DNA from: a virus
Length of the DNA: 36,380 bases
Direction: 5' to 3' (one strand)
IMG/VR virus record: IMGVR_UViG_3300009506_000111
Coordinates: 1 to 36,380 of that record
Below the pieces are notes generated by a model. That model did no database searches and was not told the DNA's origin. It saw nothing but the letters and a program-made list of their open reading frames with translations. The position numbers and the translations under genes are program-made. Numbering within the stretch: position 1 is the stretch's first letter; every line of letters starts with the position of its first letter. Positions 15,749 to 23,515 of this stretch are shown here, one piece after another.

Positions 15749-18505
15749 GTGGCCTTCCCGTTCGACGCCACTGACCTGCGGGTCCGGCTCGACCTTGACG
15801 GCTCGGGCGCCTTCTCCACCGACGTCACGGACTACCTGCGCGGGTCGGTGGGCATCACCCGTGGCCTGCAGTCAGAGGGGTCGACTGCTGGGCCCGCCTC
15901 GATGTCCTGCACTCTGGACAACAGCGATCATCGGTTCACCCGCAGCAACCCGGACGGGCCCTACTTCGGTCAGCTCGTGCGGAACACCCCGATCCGCGCC
16001 GACCTGCCACACCTGATCACCCGGCTCAACGTCCCCCTCGGCGTGCCGGCCGCCCTGAGTACCCCAGACACCGCGACCCTGAGCATCACCGATGCGATCG
16101 ACCTACGGGTCGACATCGAGATGGACGACTGGCAGGGCGGCGGGGTCGGCTGCGACCTGCTGCACAAGTGGGTCGAGGCGGGCAACCAGCGCTCGGCGTC
16201 GATGTACATCGGTCCGGACGGGGTGCTCTCGTTCCACTGGACCGCGGATGGGTCCACCGTGCACGGCGGACCGACGGCGTCCGCAGTGGTTCCGCGCGGT
16301 CCGAAGCGGCAGGTGCTGCGCGTCACCTGGAAGCACGACGACGGGGCGGGGAACCGGGTCTACTCCGCCTATGCGGGGACGGGCATGAGCGGACCGTGGA
16401 CCCTGCTCGGGACGCAGTCCGCGGCCGGAACAGACACGATCTACGACAGCACCGCCCCGTGGTCCATCGGCGACACCGCGGACGGGGGTGGCCGGGCCGC
16501 GATGCGCGTGTTCGCCGTGCAGGTGTGGGACGGGATCGAGGAGGACGGCGGCACGCTCGTGTCGGACCTTGACCTGACCGCGATCCCCGAGAGCGCGAGC
16601 ACGGTCGACGACGCGCAGAGCAACACCTGGACCCCGGCGAGCGGCGCGGAGTTGGCAACCAGAGATGTTCGCTACGTCGGCGTGGTGCCGTCCTGGGCGA
16701 TCTCCGGCGGATGGATCAGCACCGACGCCGAGGCGTCCGTCAGTGCGGCCGACGTGCTGCGCAGGCTCGGGCGCAGCGCCGGGACGCTGAAGAGCACCTA
16801 CCGCCGAGCCTGCTCCTCCACGCAGAGCCCCGTCTCCGGGCTCGTGGCCTACTGGCCGCTGGAGGATGCCGCGGGCTCGCTGCGATTGGCCTCGGGGCTC
16901 CCGGACGGCTCCTCGATGTGGATCGTCGGTGAGCCAGAGCTGGCGAGTGACGGCACGGCCTTCGTGTGCAGCGACCCCCTGCCGAAGCTGACCAGTGGCT
17001 CCGCGGTGGCCGGGAACGTGCGGAGCGCAGCGAACGGCGCGGCGCAACTCCGTCTTCTCCTGCGCGTGCCTGCGGCGTGGAGCGGGAGTGGGCGCCTGGT
17101 CAAGTTGACCGTCTCTGGCACGGCGCCGATATGGGAGGTCAGCATCGACTCCTCCGGTCGTCTCACCCTCACGGCCCGGGACTCGGCCGGAGCGAGCCTG
17201 CTCAGCGACGGACCGACCGTGTTCGGACTGCCGGGGGTGAGCGCCCGGCTTGATCTGTCCCTCGTGCAGTCCGGGAGCGACATCTCGTGGCGCCTGAGCA
17301 CGCTCGGGGTCGGGGAGTCCACCGGTGGGGAGCACACAGGGACGCTCAGCTCACGTACGGTCGGTCGCGCGGTCGGGGTGAGCATCGCCCCCGACCTGTC
17401 GATGCCGGACGTCGTGGTCGGTCACGTAACGGTGCAGGACGAGCAGACATCGGTCTACGACCTGCACGACCAGCTCGACGGGTACGTGGGCGAGACGGCC
17501 GCCGAGCGCATCGCCCGGCTCGCCGGGGAGGCGGGGCTGAGCGCACGGTCGCTCGGGGTCGGCGGCCCGGCGCTCGGCGCACAGCGCAGCGGCAGCCTGC
17601 TCGACGTACTGCGCGAGGCTGAAACCTCGGACGGTGGCATCCTGCATACCCCCAGGGGATCGGGCGGGATCGCCTATCGGTCACTGCGCTCGATGTACTC
17701 CCGCGACCCCGTGGTGACGCTGCCGCTCATGGCCGGCGGGATCTCCCTGATCGCTCCGGTCGACGACGATCAGCAGGCGCGCAATCTGGTCACGGTCTCC
17801 CGCGTCGGCGGCAGCTCGCAGACCGCCGAGCTCACCTCGGGCGAACTCTCCACGCAGGACCCGCCGGACGGGATTGGGCTCTACGACGCGAGCTTGTCCG
17901 TCACCCTCGCCGGAGATGGACAGCTCGCCGACCGCGCGAGTTGGGAGCTGCACGCGGGGACCGTCGCCGAACAGCGATTCCCCGTGGTGGCGGTCAACCT
18001 CGCGGGCGAGGCGTTCATCGTCGAGGCGCAGGCCGGGACGCATGATCTCGCCGTGGCCGTGCGCGACCTGGACATCGGGGACCGGCTCGTCATCACCGAC
18101 CCCCCCGCATGGGCGGCACCCGACGACATCGATCAGGTGATCATCGGGCTCGCGGAGGAGATCGGACAGTGGGAGCACCGCATCACTCCGGTCTGCCGCC
18201 CGGCGAGCACGTTCCACGTTGGGCGCTACGCGGACAGCGGGCACCGCTACGGCAGCGCGGCGAGCACGGTCAACGGCACGCACTCGGCTGGGGCGGGCAC
18301 ACTGTCCGTGGCCATCGCCGCCGGTGCACTGTGGGGGCACGGCAGTGGCGACTTCGATGTGCGAGTGGGGGGACGACGACTGACCGTGACGGCCGTGAGC
18401 GGCGCCTCCTCGCCACAGACCTTCACCATCGATGGCGGGCTGCCCGCCGACCTGAGCGGCGGCGAGGCGGTCGTGCTGGCCGACCCGAGTTTCCACGGGC
18501 TGTAG
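15749..18505 (+). CDS. Minor tail / tip protein with central LamG-like domain
   Basis: 918 residues, GTG start two bases after the tape measure stop. The N-terminal part (FDATDLRVRLDLDGSGAFST, SMSCTLDNSDHRFTRSNPDG) resembles the distal-tail or hub proteins of actinophages. A first jelly-roll region lies at about 110-280. A second, LamG/concanavalin-like, begins with VAYWPLEDAAGSL at about 365 and runs to about 560. The C-terminal third (DVLREAETSDGGILHTP, RNLVTVSRVGGSSQ, LDIGDRLVITDPPAWA) resembles the tail-hub region. It probably serves baseplate structure and host glycan binding. Confidence 0.8.
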   Translation: MAFPFDATDLRVRLDLDGSGAFSTDVTDYLRGSVGITRGLQSEGSTAGPASMSCTLDNSDHRFTRSNPDGPYFGQLVRNTPIRADLPHLITRLNVPLGVPAALSTPDTATLSITDAIDLRVDIEMDDWQGGGVGCDLLHKWVEAGNQRSASMYIGPDGVLSFHWTADGSTVHGGPTASAVVPRGPKRQVLRVTWKHDDGAGNRVYSAYAGTGMSGPWTLLGTQSAAGTDTIYDSTAPWSIGDTADGGGRAAMRVFAVQVWDGIEEDGGTLVSDLDLTAIPESASTVDDAQSNTWTPASGAELATRDVRYVGVVPSWAISGGWISTDAEASVSAADVLRRLGRSAGTLKSTYRRACSSTQSPVSGLVAYWPLEDAAGSLRLASGLPDGSSMWIVGEPELASDGTAFVCSDPLPKLTSGSAVAGNVRSAANGAAQLRLLLRVPAAWSGSGRLVKLTVSGTAPIWEVSIDSSGRLTLTARDSAGASLLSDGPTVFGLPGVSARLDLSLVQSGSDISWRLSTLGVGESTGGEHTGTLSSRTVGRAVGVSIAPDLSMPDVVVGHVTVQDEQTSVYDLHDQLDGYVGETAAERIARLAGEAGLSARSLGVGGPALGAQRSGSLLDVLREAETSDGGILHTPRGSGGIAYRSLRSMYSRDPVVTLPLMAGGISLIAPVDDDQQARNLVTVSRVGGSSQTAELTSGELSTQDPPDGIGLYDASLSVTLAGDGQLADRASWELHAGTVAEQRFPVVAVNLAGEAFIVEAQAGTHDLAVAVRDLDIGDRLVITDPPAWAAPDDIDQVIIGLAEEIGQWEHRITPVCRPASTFHVGRYADSGHRYGSAASTVNGTHSAGAGTLSVAIAAGALWGHGSGDFDVRVGGRRLTVTAVSGASSPQTFTIDGGLPADLSGGEAVVLADPSFHGL

Positions 18506-18514
18506 GAGGCTGAA

Positions 18515-18937
18515 ATGTCTGGACTCGCCGGAGAAGAGATCATCGCGCCGGTCTTTGCCGAGAACGAGGAGAACGGGATCGGGTCGAGCGTCTCGGCCGA
18601 GACGGTGATGCAGACCCTGACCACTACGGTTGAGGCTGGCGGGGAGTACGAGCTGTGGTGGGACGGACTGTGCAACGGCTCGACCAACGGCAACGAGGCA
18701 GCGATCAAGCTCCGCGACACGAACGTCTCGGGCACGGTCATTGGTGATGGCGGGCAGGTCTACTGCGTGAACACGGCTCGGGTCTACCCCGGGCACATCT
18801 ACGGCCGATTCTCCGCGACGGTAACCGGGGTGCAGGTGTTCGTCGCGACGATCCTCCTCGGAGCCGGGTCCGGCACCGTGCGCCGCTACAGCACTGCGAA
18901 CGCTCCGGCCCGGCTGCGCATGAAGCGGGTCTCCTGA
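18515..18937 (+). CDS. Small beta-rich tail-associated protein
   Basis: 140 residues, ATG after AGGAGG at good spacing. Unrecognised. It reads as alternating strands: TLTTTVEAGGEYELWWDG, EAAIKLRDTNVSGTVIG, RVYPGHIYGRFSATVTGV and a basic end RLRMKRVS. Position directly after the tail tip gene suggests a tip or fibre component. It ends just before the tandem 55-bp repeats. Confidence 0.6.
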   Translation: MSGLAGEEIIAPVFAENEENGIGSSVSAETVMQTLTTTVEAGGEYELWWDGLCNGSTNGNEAAIKLRDTNVSGTVIGDGGQVYCVNTARVYPGHIYGRFSATVTGVQVFVATILLGAGSGTVRRYSTANAPARLRMKRVS

Positions 18938-18952
18938 CTAGCGACGATTGCA

Positions 18953-19007
18953 GACTTCAGTGTCGTAGACTCACCCCTGTGAAGCCGTCCCCCCGCGGCG
19001 ATCGGCC
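18953..19007 (+). repeat. 55-bp tandem repeat, unit 1
   Basis: First of two identical, directly adjacent 55-bp units between the last tail-tip gene and the lysis genes. Each holds GTGTCGTAGACT, a possible -10 box TAGACT, and after 7 nt a GTG that opens a tiny frame (VKPSPRGDRP...). Noncoding function is more likely. Confidence 0.9.
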
Positions 19008-19062
19008 GACTTCAGTGTCGTAGACTCACCCCTGTGAAGCCGTCCCCCCGCGGCGATCGGCC
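19008..19062 (+). repeat. 55-bp tandem repeat, unit 2
   Basis: Exact copy of 18953-19007. It ends at the base before the GTG of the first lysis-region gene, so unit 2 forms the whole leader of that gene. The duplication may have doubled a promoter-like element; no good -35 hexamer is visible in either unit. Confidence 0.9.
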
Positions 19063-19293
19063 GTGACCGCGATGACCACCGACCCGAACGGCGTGAGCCT
19101 CGGTGAGGTGTGGAGGCGGGTCGTGGGGATGGATGGCAAGATCGACGCGCTCGGCGAGAAGGTGGAGCGACTGGAGATCAGGGCCGCGGTCAACGGCGTG
19201 CGGACCTCGATCCTGTGGGCCATCGCCGGAGTGGCCGGAGCTGCGCTGGTCTCCTCGCTGGTCGCCGGAGTGATCGCCGTGCTGCACGGCTGA
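19063..19293 (+). CDS. XhlA-like holin accessory membrane protein
   Basis: 76 residues from GTG 19063; ATG 19072 is an alternative, and neither has a ribosome site. The N-terminal half is a short coiled coil (GKIDALGEKVERLEIRAAV) and the C-terminal half one membrane helix (ILWAIAGVAGAALVSSLVAG). This is the layout of hemolysin XhlA/DUF2746-type proteins that act with a holin. The next gene is a two-helix holin 13 bp downstream. Confidence 0.75.
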   Translation: MTAMTTDPNGVSLGEVWRRVVGMDGKIDALGEKVERLEIRAAVNGVRTSILWAIAGVAGAALVSSLVAGVIAVLHG

Positions 19294-19306
19294 GAGGAGT
19301 CCTGCG

Positions 19307-19579
19307 ATGCTCAGCAAGGATCGGGTCCGCCGGGCCCTGCGGACCGCCGTGCAGGCGGCCGTTGCCCTGCCGACCCTCATCCCCGCGCTCTACGCCGGGC
19401 TCGGATGGCTCACCGACCGGCTCGGGATCGACCACCCACTCGTGCGCCTTGGCGTGGCCGTGATGGCGGGGCTCGCCGCAGTGACCTACGCCATGGGGTG
19501 GATGGAGGACCACGGCTACCTGCGGCCGCTGCTGCGGTCCCTCGACCTACCTGACGAACCGGGTACCCTGAAGTCGTGA
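19307..19579 (+). CDS. Holin, two membrane helices
   Basis: 90 residues with GAGAGGAG before ATG 19307. Basic N-terminus (LSKDRVRRALRTAV), helix 1 at about 14-36 (AALPTLIPALYAGLGWL region), a short loop DRLGIDHP, helix 2 at about 45-64 and a charged C-terminus. This topology fits class II-like actinophage holins, which form the membrane hole that lets the endolysin reach peptidoglycan. Confidence 0.78.
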   Translation: MLSKDRVRRALRTAVQAAVALPTLIPALYAGLGWLTDRLGIDHPLVRLGVAVMAGLAAVTYAMGWMEDHGYLRPLLRSLDLPDEPGTLKS

Positions 19580-19722
19580 GCACCCACGCGCCCGAGCCAG
19601 GACCGGGCGAGAAGCCACCGGCGATCACCGGGACCGGCACTCTCGCCCTCCCCTCCCTGGGCTCGCTCATGACCCGTCGGGCCGTGCAGGAGCAGCAGGG
19701 CCGGGACCCGCAGGAGGACTGA
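19576..19722 (+). CDS. 48-residue protein with one glycine-type repeat
   Basis: GTG overlaps the holin stop as GTGA and the frame is open to TGA 19720. The product is Pro-rich at its start (APEPGPGEKPP) and carries ITGTGTLALPSLGSL, the same unit that is repeated 14 times in the large protein at 20177. It ends RDPQED. A minor peptide of this kind could be a relic of the repeat gene or interact with it. Confidence 0.6.
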   Translation: MSTHAPEPGPGEKPPAITGTGTLALPSLGSLMTRRAVQEQQGRDPQED

Positions 19723-19725
19723 GGC

Positions 19726-20139
19726 ATGGCGCTCAACCCGACGTTCTACGACGCACCGGCCGAGGCCGCGGTCAACGCGGTGGTGGACCGGCTCAACAGT
19801 GGCCTGCTGCGGATCTACGACGGGTCACAGCCGGCGCTCAACGGCTCCCCCGCCGGGACCTTGCTGGCCGAGTTGACGCTGAACGCCACGGCCTTCGGGG
19901 ACGCGGCCGCCTCCGGCGGCACGGTCACCGCCACCGCGAACGCCATCACCGCCGACTCCTCGGCGAACGCGTCCGGCACCGCGACCAACTTTGCCCTCGT
20001 GCAGTCCGACGGAACCACGGTCGAGGCGACCGGGACGGTTGGCACCTCGGGGGCGGACCTCAACCTGAACAGCACGACGATCAGCTCCGGGGCGAACGTC
20101 TCGGTGAGCGCCTTCACCGTGACGATGCCGCAGACCTGA
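19726..20139 (+). CDS. Phage structural protein, probably tail or fibre associated
   Basis: 137 residues, ATG after AGGAGG. It begins NPTFYDAPAEAAVNAVVDRL, then LLRIYDGSQPALNGSPAG and LLAELTLNATAFGDAAAS, a beta-rich pattern recurring in siphovirus structural genes of unknown role. The rest is Ser/Thr/Ala-rich strands ending VSVSAFTVTMPQT. It lies between holin and endolysin, in a structural insert within the lysis region. Confidence 0.65.
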   Translation: MALNPTFYDAPAEAAVNAVVDRLNSGLLRIYDGSQPALNGSPAGTLLAELTLNATAFGDAAASGGTVTATANAITADSSANASGTATNFALVQSDGTTVEATGTVGTSGADLNLNSTTISSGANVSVSAFTVTMPQT

Positions 20140-20176
20140 CGAGTCCTCCCCGCGGCGCACCGTGAGGGGGTGACCG

Positions 20177-21907
20177 ATGGCCGTCGCACCCACCGGTAGC
20201 CCTCCGGCGAGCCTGAAGTTCAACGGCGGGGCCTATCCGTTCTCCGGCACCACCACCTCCTTCGATGCCCCGGCGGGCGCCACCCTCATGGCCGTCATGG
20301 TCTCCGGGGACGATGGCAGCACGCCGGTAAGCTTCTCCGTCTCGGACAACAAGAGCGGCATCTGGTCGAGGCTGAAACAGTCGAACGGTGCGGGGGGCGC
20401 CGAGGTCCACGTGCGGGACCTGTCGTCCGAGACCGGGATGACGGTCACCGTGACCTGCACCAACGTGTGGGACAGCACGAACACGGCGCTTGCCTCGTTC
20501 CTGTTCCTGGCTGGTGCCGCCGGACGTACCAGCCAGACCGGGGCCACCGGGTCCACCTCGGCGAGCGGTACCGGCAACCTGACGGCCACCCTCACCACGA
20601 CCACTGCCGGCGCCCTAGTGATCGGCGCCGCGGTGAGCGACCTGACATCGGCCAACCCGACCGCGCACACCGACAGCACGGTGATCGACTACACCAACGG
20701 CGGGGGTGGAGGGTTCACCCTCGTGGCCTGGCGAGCGACCGTCGTAGTCGGCACCCCGGGCAGTACGACCCTCGGCGCGGACGGGTCCTACAGTGGCCGC
20801 GACGTGGTCGCGGTCGAGATCCTGCCGACGGCCGGACCGTCGCCGATCACCGGTACCGGCTCGCTGGCGCTCGGGGGGCTCTCCGCGCAGGGGTCGGGGA
20901 CGAACACTCCACCGGCGGTCACCGGGACCGGGGCGCTCGCCCTCGGCGCGCTCGGAGCGAGCGGGGATGGCGCGGAGGGCTTCACGGGGTCCGGCACGCT
21001 CGCGCTGACCGGCCTCGGCGCATCGGGTGTCGGCACCGAGGTGTTCACCGGATCCGGCTCGCTCGGGCTCGGTGGCCTCGGAATGTCCGGCTCGGGCACC
21101 TACACCCCACCGGCGATCACCGGTACGGGCTCGGTGTCCCTGACGGCGCTCGGCGCAGCGGGTACCGGCGTCGAGGCGTTCACCGGATCCGGCACTCTTG
21201 CCCTCGGACCGCTCGGCGCAGCGGGTACCGGCGTCGAGGCGTTCGCCGGGGTTGGCACTCTCACCCTCGGCGCACTCGGGGCGACCGGTGTCGGCACCGA
21301 GGTGTTCTCCGGGGCTGGCACTCTCGCCCTCGGTGCGCTCGGGGCGACCGGGGCCGGATCGGTGGTCAGCGGGCCGGACATCGACGGGTCGGGATCGCTC
21401 GCACTGGCCGGACTGACCGCGACCGGTTCTGGGACGAACACCCCACCGGCGGTCACCGGGAACGGGGCGTTGGCGCTTGGTGCTCTCGGCGCGGGCGGGA
21501 GCGGCGCGGAGGGCTTCGCGGGGACCGGCACGCTCGCGCTCACCGGCCTCTCCACGCAAGGATCCGGCGCGGTCACCGCGGCCGGCATCACCGGGTCCGG
21601 GTCACTCGCGCTGGCCGGGTTGAGCGCGGGCGGTGCGGGCGCCGAGAGCTTCGCGGGAGCCGGGTCGCTGGCGCTGGCCGGATTCGCGCTGTCCGGGCAG
21701 GCGGTCGGCGGGGACGTGGCGGGCTCCGGATCGCTGGCGCTGGCGGGTATCGGCGCCGCTGGGGTCGGGCAGGCCGTGGTGCGCACGGTGCAGGTGCTCA
21801 TCGGCGTGGTGCACCTCGGACCGCAGGTGGCAGGCGCCGCATCACTGCCGACTCAGGTCAGCGGTGTCGGGCCCGTAGGCTCCACCTGGAGCGCGAGCCG
21901 AGCCTGA
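20177..21907 (+). CDS. Tail protein with 14 glycine-rich GxGxLALxxL repeats
   Basis: 576 residues. Residues 1-215 are a beta-rich domain (SLKFNGGAYPFSGTTTSFDA, VSFSVSDNKSGIWSRLKQ, LVIGAAVSDLT) like phage receptor-binding or carbohydrate-binding modules. Residues 224 to about 530 consist of about 14 tandem units of 19-30 residues with the core G(T/S)G(T/S)LALxxLxAxGxG. Three spacers contain TNTPPAVTG or YTPPAITG. The end is RTVQVLIGVVHLGPQVAG. A stiff glycine-rich fibre or spike is plausible. The repeat family is known in actinophages but its structure is not known to me. Confidence 0.7.
   Translation: MAVAPTGSPPASLKFNGGAYPFSGTTTSFDAPAGATLMAVMVSGDDGSTPVSFSVSDNKSGIWSRLKQSNGAGGAEVHVRDLSSETGMTVTVTCTNVWDSTNTALASFLFLAGAAGRTSQTGATGSTSASGTGNLTATLTTTTAGALVIGAAVSDLTSANPTAHTDSTVIDYTNGGGGGFTLVAWRATVVVGTPGSTTLGADGSYSGRDVVAVEILPTAGPSPITGTGSLALGGLSAQGSGTNTPPAVTGTGALALGALGASGDGAEGFTGSGTLALTGLGASGVGTEVFTGSGSLGLGGLGMSGSGTYTPPAITGTGSVSLTALGAAGTGVEAFTGSGTLALGPLGAAGTGVEAFAGVGTLTLGALGATGVGTEVFSGAGTLALGALGATGAGSVVSGPDIDGSGSLALAGLTATGSGTNTPPAVTGNGALALGALGAGGSGAEGFAGTGTLALTGLSTQGSGAVTAAGITGSGSLALAGLSAGGAGAESFAGAGSLALAGFALSGQAVGGDVAGSGSLALAGIGAAGVGQAVVRTVQVLIGVVHLGPQVAGAASLPTQVSGVGPVGSTWSASRA
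20846..21775 (+). repeat. Degenerate tandem coding repeats, about 60-90 bp each
   Basis: DNA coding the 14 GxGxLALxxL units. Several adjacent units are near-identical at the DNA level (for example ctcggcgcagcgggtaccgg occurs twice), so unit gain or loss by slippage or recombination is likely. Confidence 0.75.
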
Positions 21908-21916
21908 GGAGGAGCC

Positions 21917-22228
21917 GTGTCCGAGTCGATCAGCGTCCTGAGCACCGAGTATGACCGATGGGCGATCAGTGCGGCATCCGATCCACGGGCTGACGTCGTC
22001 GAGCTGGCTTACCTGACCCCCGGCACCGAGCCGACGGAGAGCGACTGGCACACCGCGAGCTGGGAGGCGAGCACGCTCGTCGTCGACGGGGTGACCTGCT
22101 ATGTCGTCGCCCTGCTCCTGGGGTACGGCGGGCTGGAGCTGGAGGTCGGCGAGTGGTCGGTGTGGGTGCGCGTCACCGACGACCCGACGATCCCGGTCAA
22201 GCCGCTCGGCACGATCGTGGTCTACTGA
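21917..22228 (+). CDS. Conserved beta-rich protein of unknown function
   Basis: 103 residues, GTG after GAGGAGGAG. Short strands ISVLSTEYDRWAISAA, VVELAYLTPG, GVTCYVVALLLGYGGLEL and VGEWSVWVRVTDDPTIPVKP suggest an Ig-like or tail-accessory fold. It lies between the glycine-repeat tail protein and the endolysin. Its role is not known. Confidence 0.6.
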   Translation: MSESISVLSTEYDRWAISAASDPRADVVELAYLTPGTEPTESDWHTASWEASTLVVDGVTCYVVALLLGYGGLELEVGEWSVWVRVTDDPTIPVKPLGTIVVY

Positions 22229-22270
22229 CCTGAGCGCACCCTGCGCACTCCTACCCCCAGGGAGATGAGC

Positions 22271-23017
22271 ATGACGGCACAGCAGACGGTCGCGTGGGCG
22301 GCCTCGCAGATCGGGCAGCACGAGACGCCGTGGGGATCCAACCGGGTGCCCTACTGGACTGACGTGCTGCCGAGCTACCAGGGCGGGCAGTGGTGCGGGG
22401 CGTTCGCCTTCGACGCGCTCATGCACGGCGGTGCCGACCTGTCCTGGACGACGGTCCGGCGGTTCGTCTACACGCCGTGGGGCCTGGCCGACGCGCGGGC
22501 CGCGGGCATCTTCTACACGGACACCCCGCGCCCCGGCGATGTCGTGTGGTTCGACCTCGACGGGCGCCCCGGCCCGGAGCACGTTGGGATCGTCGCGGCC
22601 GCCGGGAACGGCGTGCACATCCACACGATCGAGGGCAACGTCGGCGACCAAGTGAAGACCCTCGTCCGCTCCGCCCCGCAGATCATCGGGTACGCCCGGA
22701 TCACCTACCCCACCCCCACTGGAGAGGACACCGACATGAGGCTCGTGGAGCACCCCGGCGACAAGGCCGTGTACCTGCTCGGGCTCACTCCAATCCCGCT
22801 GCGGATCTCCACGCCCGACGTGGAGCCGTGGCGTCGGATTACCGGGCAGGCCCTGCCACTTCCGTCCGCCTCCGGCGCGATGATCCAGGCCGTCTCGGTC
22901 CCCGCGCTGGACTACGGCCAGCTCGCCGACGCGCTCGCCGCGAAGGGGATCGACATCGACCCGCAGGCCCTGGCCGCCGCGGTGGCCGACGAGCTCGGCA
23001 GACGCCTCGGGGCGTAG
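22271..23017 (+). CDS. Endolysin with CHAP amidase/endopeptidase domain
   Basis: 248 residues. ATG 22271 is preferred over ATG 22265 because GGAG is 6 nt before it. Residues 1 to about 145 form a CHAP domain: catalytic Cys42 (GQWCGAFAFD), His104 (GPEHVGIVAA) and a third polar residue in IEGNVG (about 121-125). CHAP enzymes cut peptidoglycan cross-bridges or amide bonds. Residues 156-248 look like a separate cell-wall-binding or oligomerisation part and may also be translated alone. No mycolylarabinogalactan esterase (LysB) gene accompanies it. Confidence 0.85.
   Translation: MTAQQTVAWAASQIGQHETPWGSNRVPYWTDVLPSYQGGQWCGAFAFDALMHGGADLSWTTVRRFVYTPWGLADARAAGIFYTDTPRPGDVVWFDLDGRPGPEHVGIVAAAGNGVHIHTIEGNVGDQVKTLVRSAPQIIGYARITYPTPTGEDTDMRLVEHPGDKAVYLLGLTPIPLRISTPDVEPWRRITGQALPLPSASGAMIQAVSVPALDYGQLADALAAKGIDIDPQALAAAVADELGRRLGA
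22736..23017 (+). CDS. Possible internal-start product of the endolysin C-terminal domain
   Basis: ATG 22736 is in the endolysin frame and preceded by GGAGAGG at 22721-22727, 8 nt away, a strong ribosome site inside a coding region. It begins exactly at the domain border (MRLVEHPGDKAVYL) and would give a 93-residue C-terminal subunit ending IDPQALAAAVADELGRRLG. Endolysins that add free binding-domain subunits from internal starts are known (Lys170). Not proven here. Confidence 0.5.
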   Translation: MRLVEHPGDKAVYLLGLTPIPLRISTPDVEPWRRITGQALPLPSASGAMIQAVSVPALDYGQLADALAAKGIDIDPQALAAAVADELGRRLGA

Positions 23018-23045
23018 ACTGACCGCAGCGCATCCAAACGCAAGG

Positions 23046-23061
23046 GCCCCTCGCAAGGGGC
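23046..23061 (+). terminator. Short hairpin after the endolysin
   Basis: GCCCCT pairs with AGGGGC around a CGCA loop. It lies 29 bp after the endolysin stop and directly before the stronger hairpin at 23066-23103, so they form a tandem pair. Confidence 0.6.
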
Positions 23062-23065
23062 AGAA

Positions 23066-23103
23066 GAGCGCCCCCGTCCCGGGCTCATGGGACGGGGGCG
23101 CTC
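23066..23103. terminator. Bidirectional terminator, perfect 15-bp stem
   Basis: GAGCGCCCCCGTCCC and GGGACGGGGGCGCTC form a perfect 15-bp stem with an 8-nt loop. It sits between the converging rightward lysis block and the leftward block that ends at 23135. There is no U-tract on either side, as usual for actinobacterial terminators. Confidence 0.88.
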
Positions 23104-23134
23104 GCTCGCGGGGGACCTATCGGGCGGGCCGGTG

Positions 23135-23515
23135 TCAGGTCCGCGCGAGCCGGCAACCGCCCGATGTGCGGTGCCCTCTCAGTAGCTCGACGGCGCGTGC
23201 GGTCGAGGTGACCGGCGCTGAGGAGAAGTCCCTGCCGGAGCACACCGACCGGTAGACCCGGGGTGACGTCTCGTGCACCGAGCCGAGCCGGGTGGCCGAG
23301 TCGTCCGCGTCGCGCACGTCGAGGTGCCGCAGGATCACACCGCCGACGACGCGCTGCTCCTGCACGATCTGCGAGGTGCGCATCGCCAGCAGCAGCCGGG
23401 CCAGCATCGCCGCAGCCCATAGCGGCATCAGTACCAGTGCGATCGCCTCGGCCAGCGCACGGCTGGGGCCAACACCCCGGCCGTGCCGCCCGGTGCCGCG
23501 CCTCAGCGCAGCCAC
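23135..23515 (-). CDS. Small membrane protein of unknown function
   Basis: 126 residues if started at GTG 23515, which has GGAG 8 nt upstream and overlaps the previous gene end by 13 bp. ATG 23428 would give 97 residues without a ribosome site. One membrane helix lies near residues 22-45 (ALVLMPLWAAAMLARLLLAM region). A soluble tail has RHLDVRDADDSATRLGS and a Ser/Arg-rich end. It is the last gene of the leftward block before the shared terminator. Confidence 0.5.
   Translation of the reverse strand: MAALRRGTGRHGRGVGPSRALAEAIALVLMPLWAAAMLARLLLAMRTSQIVQEQRVVGGVILRHLDVRDADDSATRLGSVHETSPRVYRSVCSGRDFSSAPVTSTARAVELLRGHRTSGGCRLART

Noticed and set aside
18939-19062. Tiny GTG frames (VKPSPRGDRP) in the 55-bp repeats as genes
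   Set aside because: They are 10-14 residues, lack ribosome sites and arise from the repeat itself.
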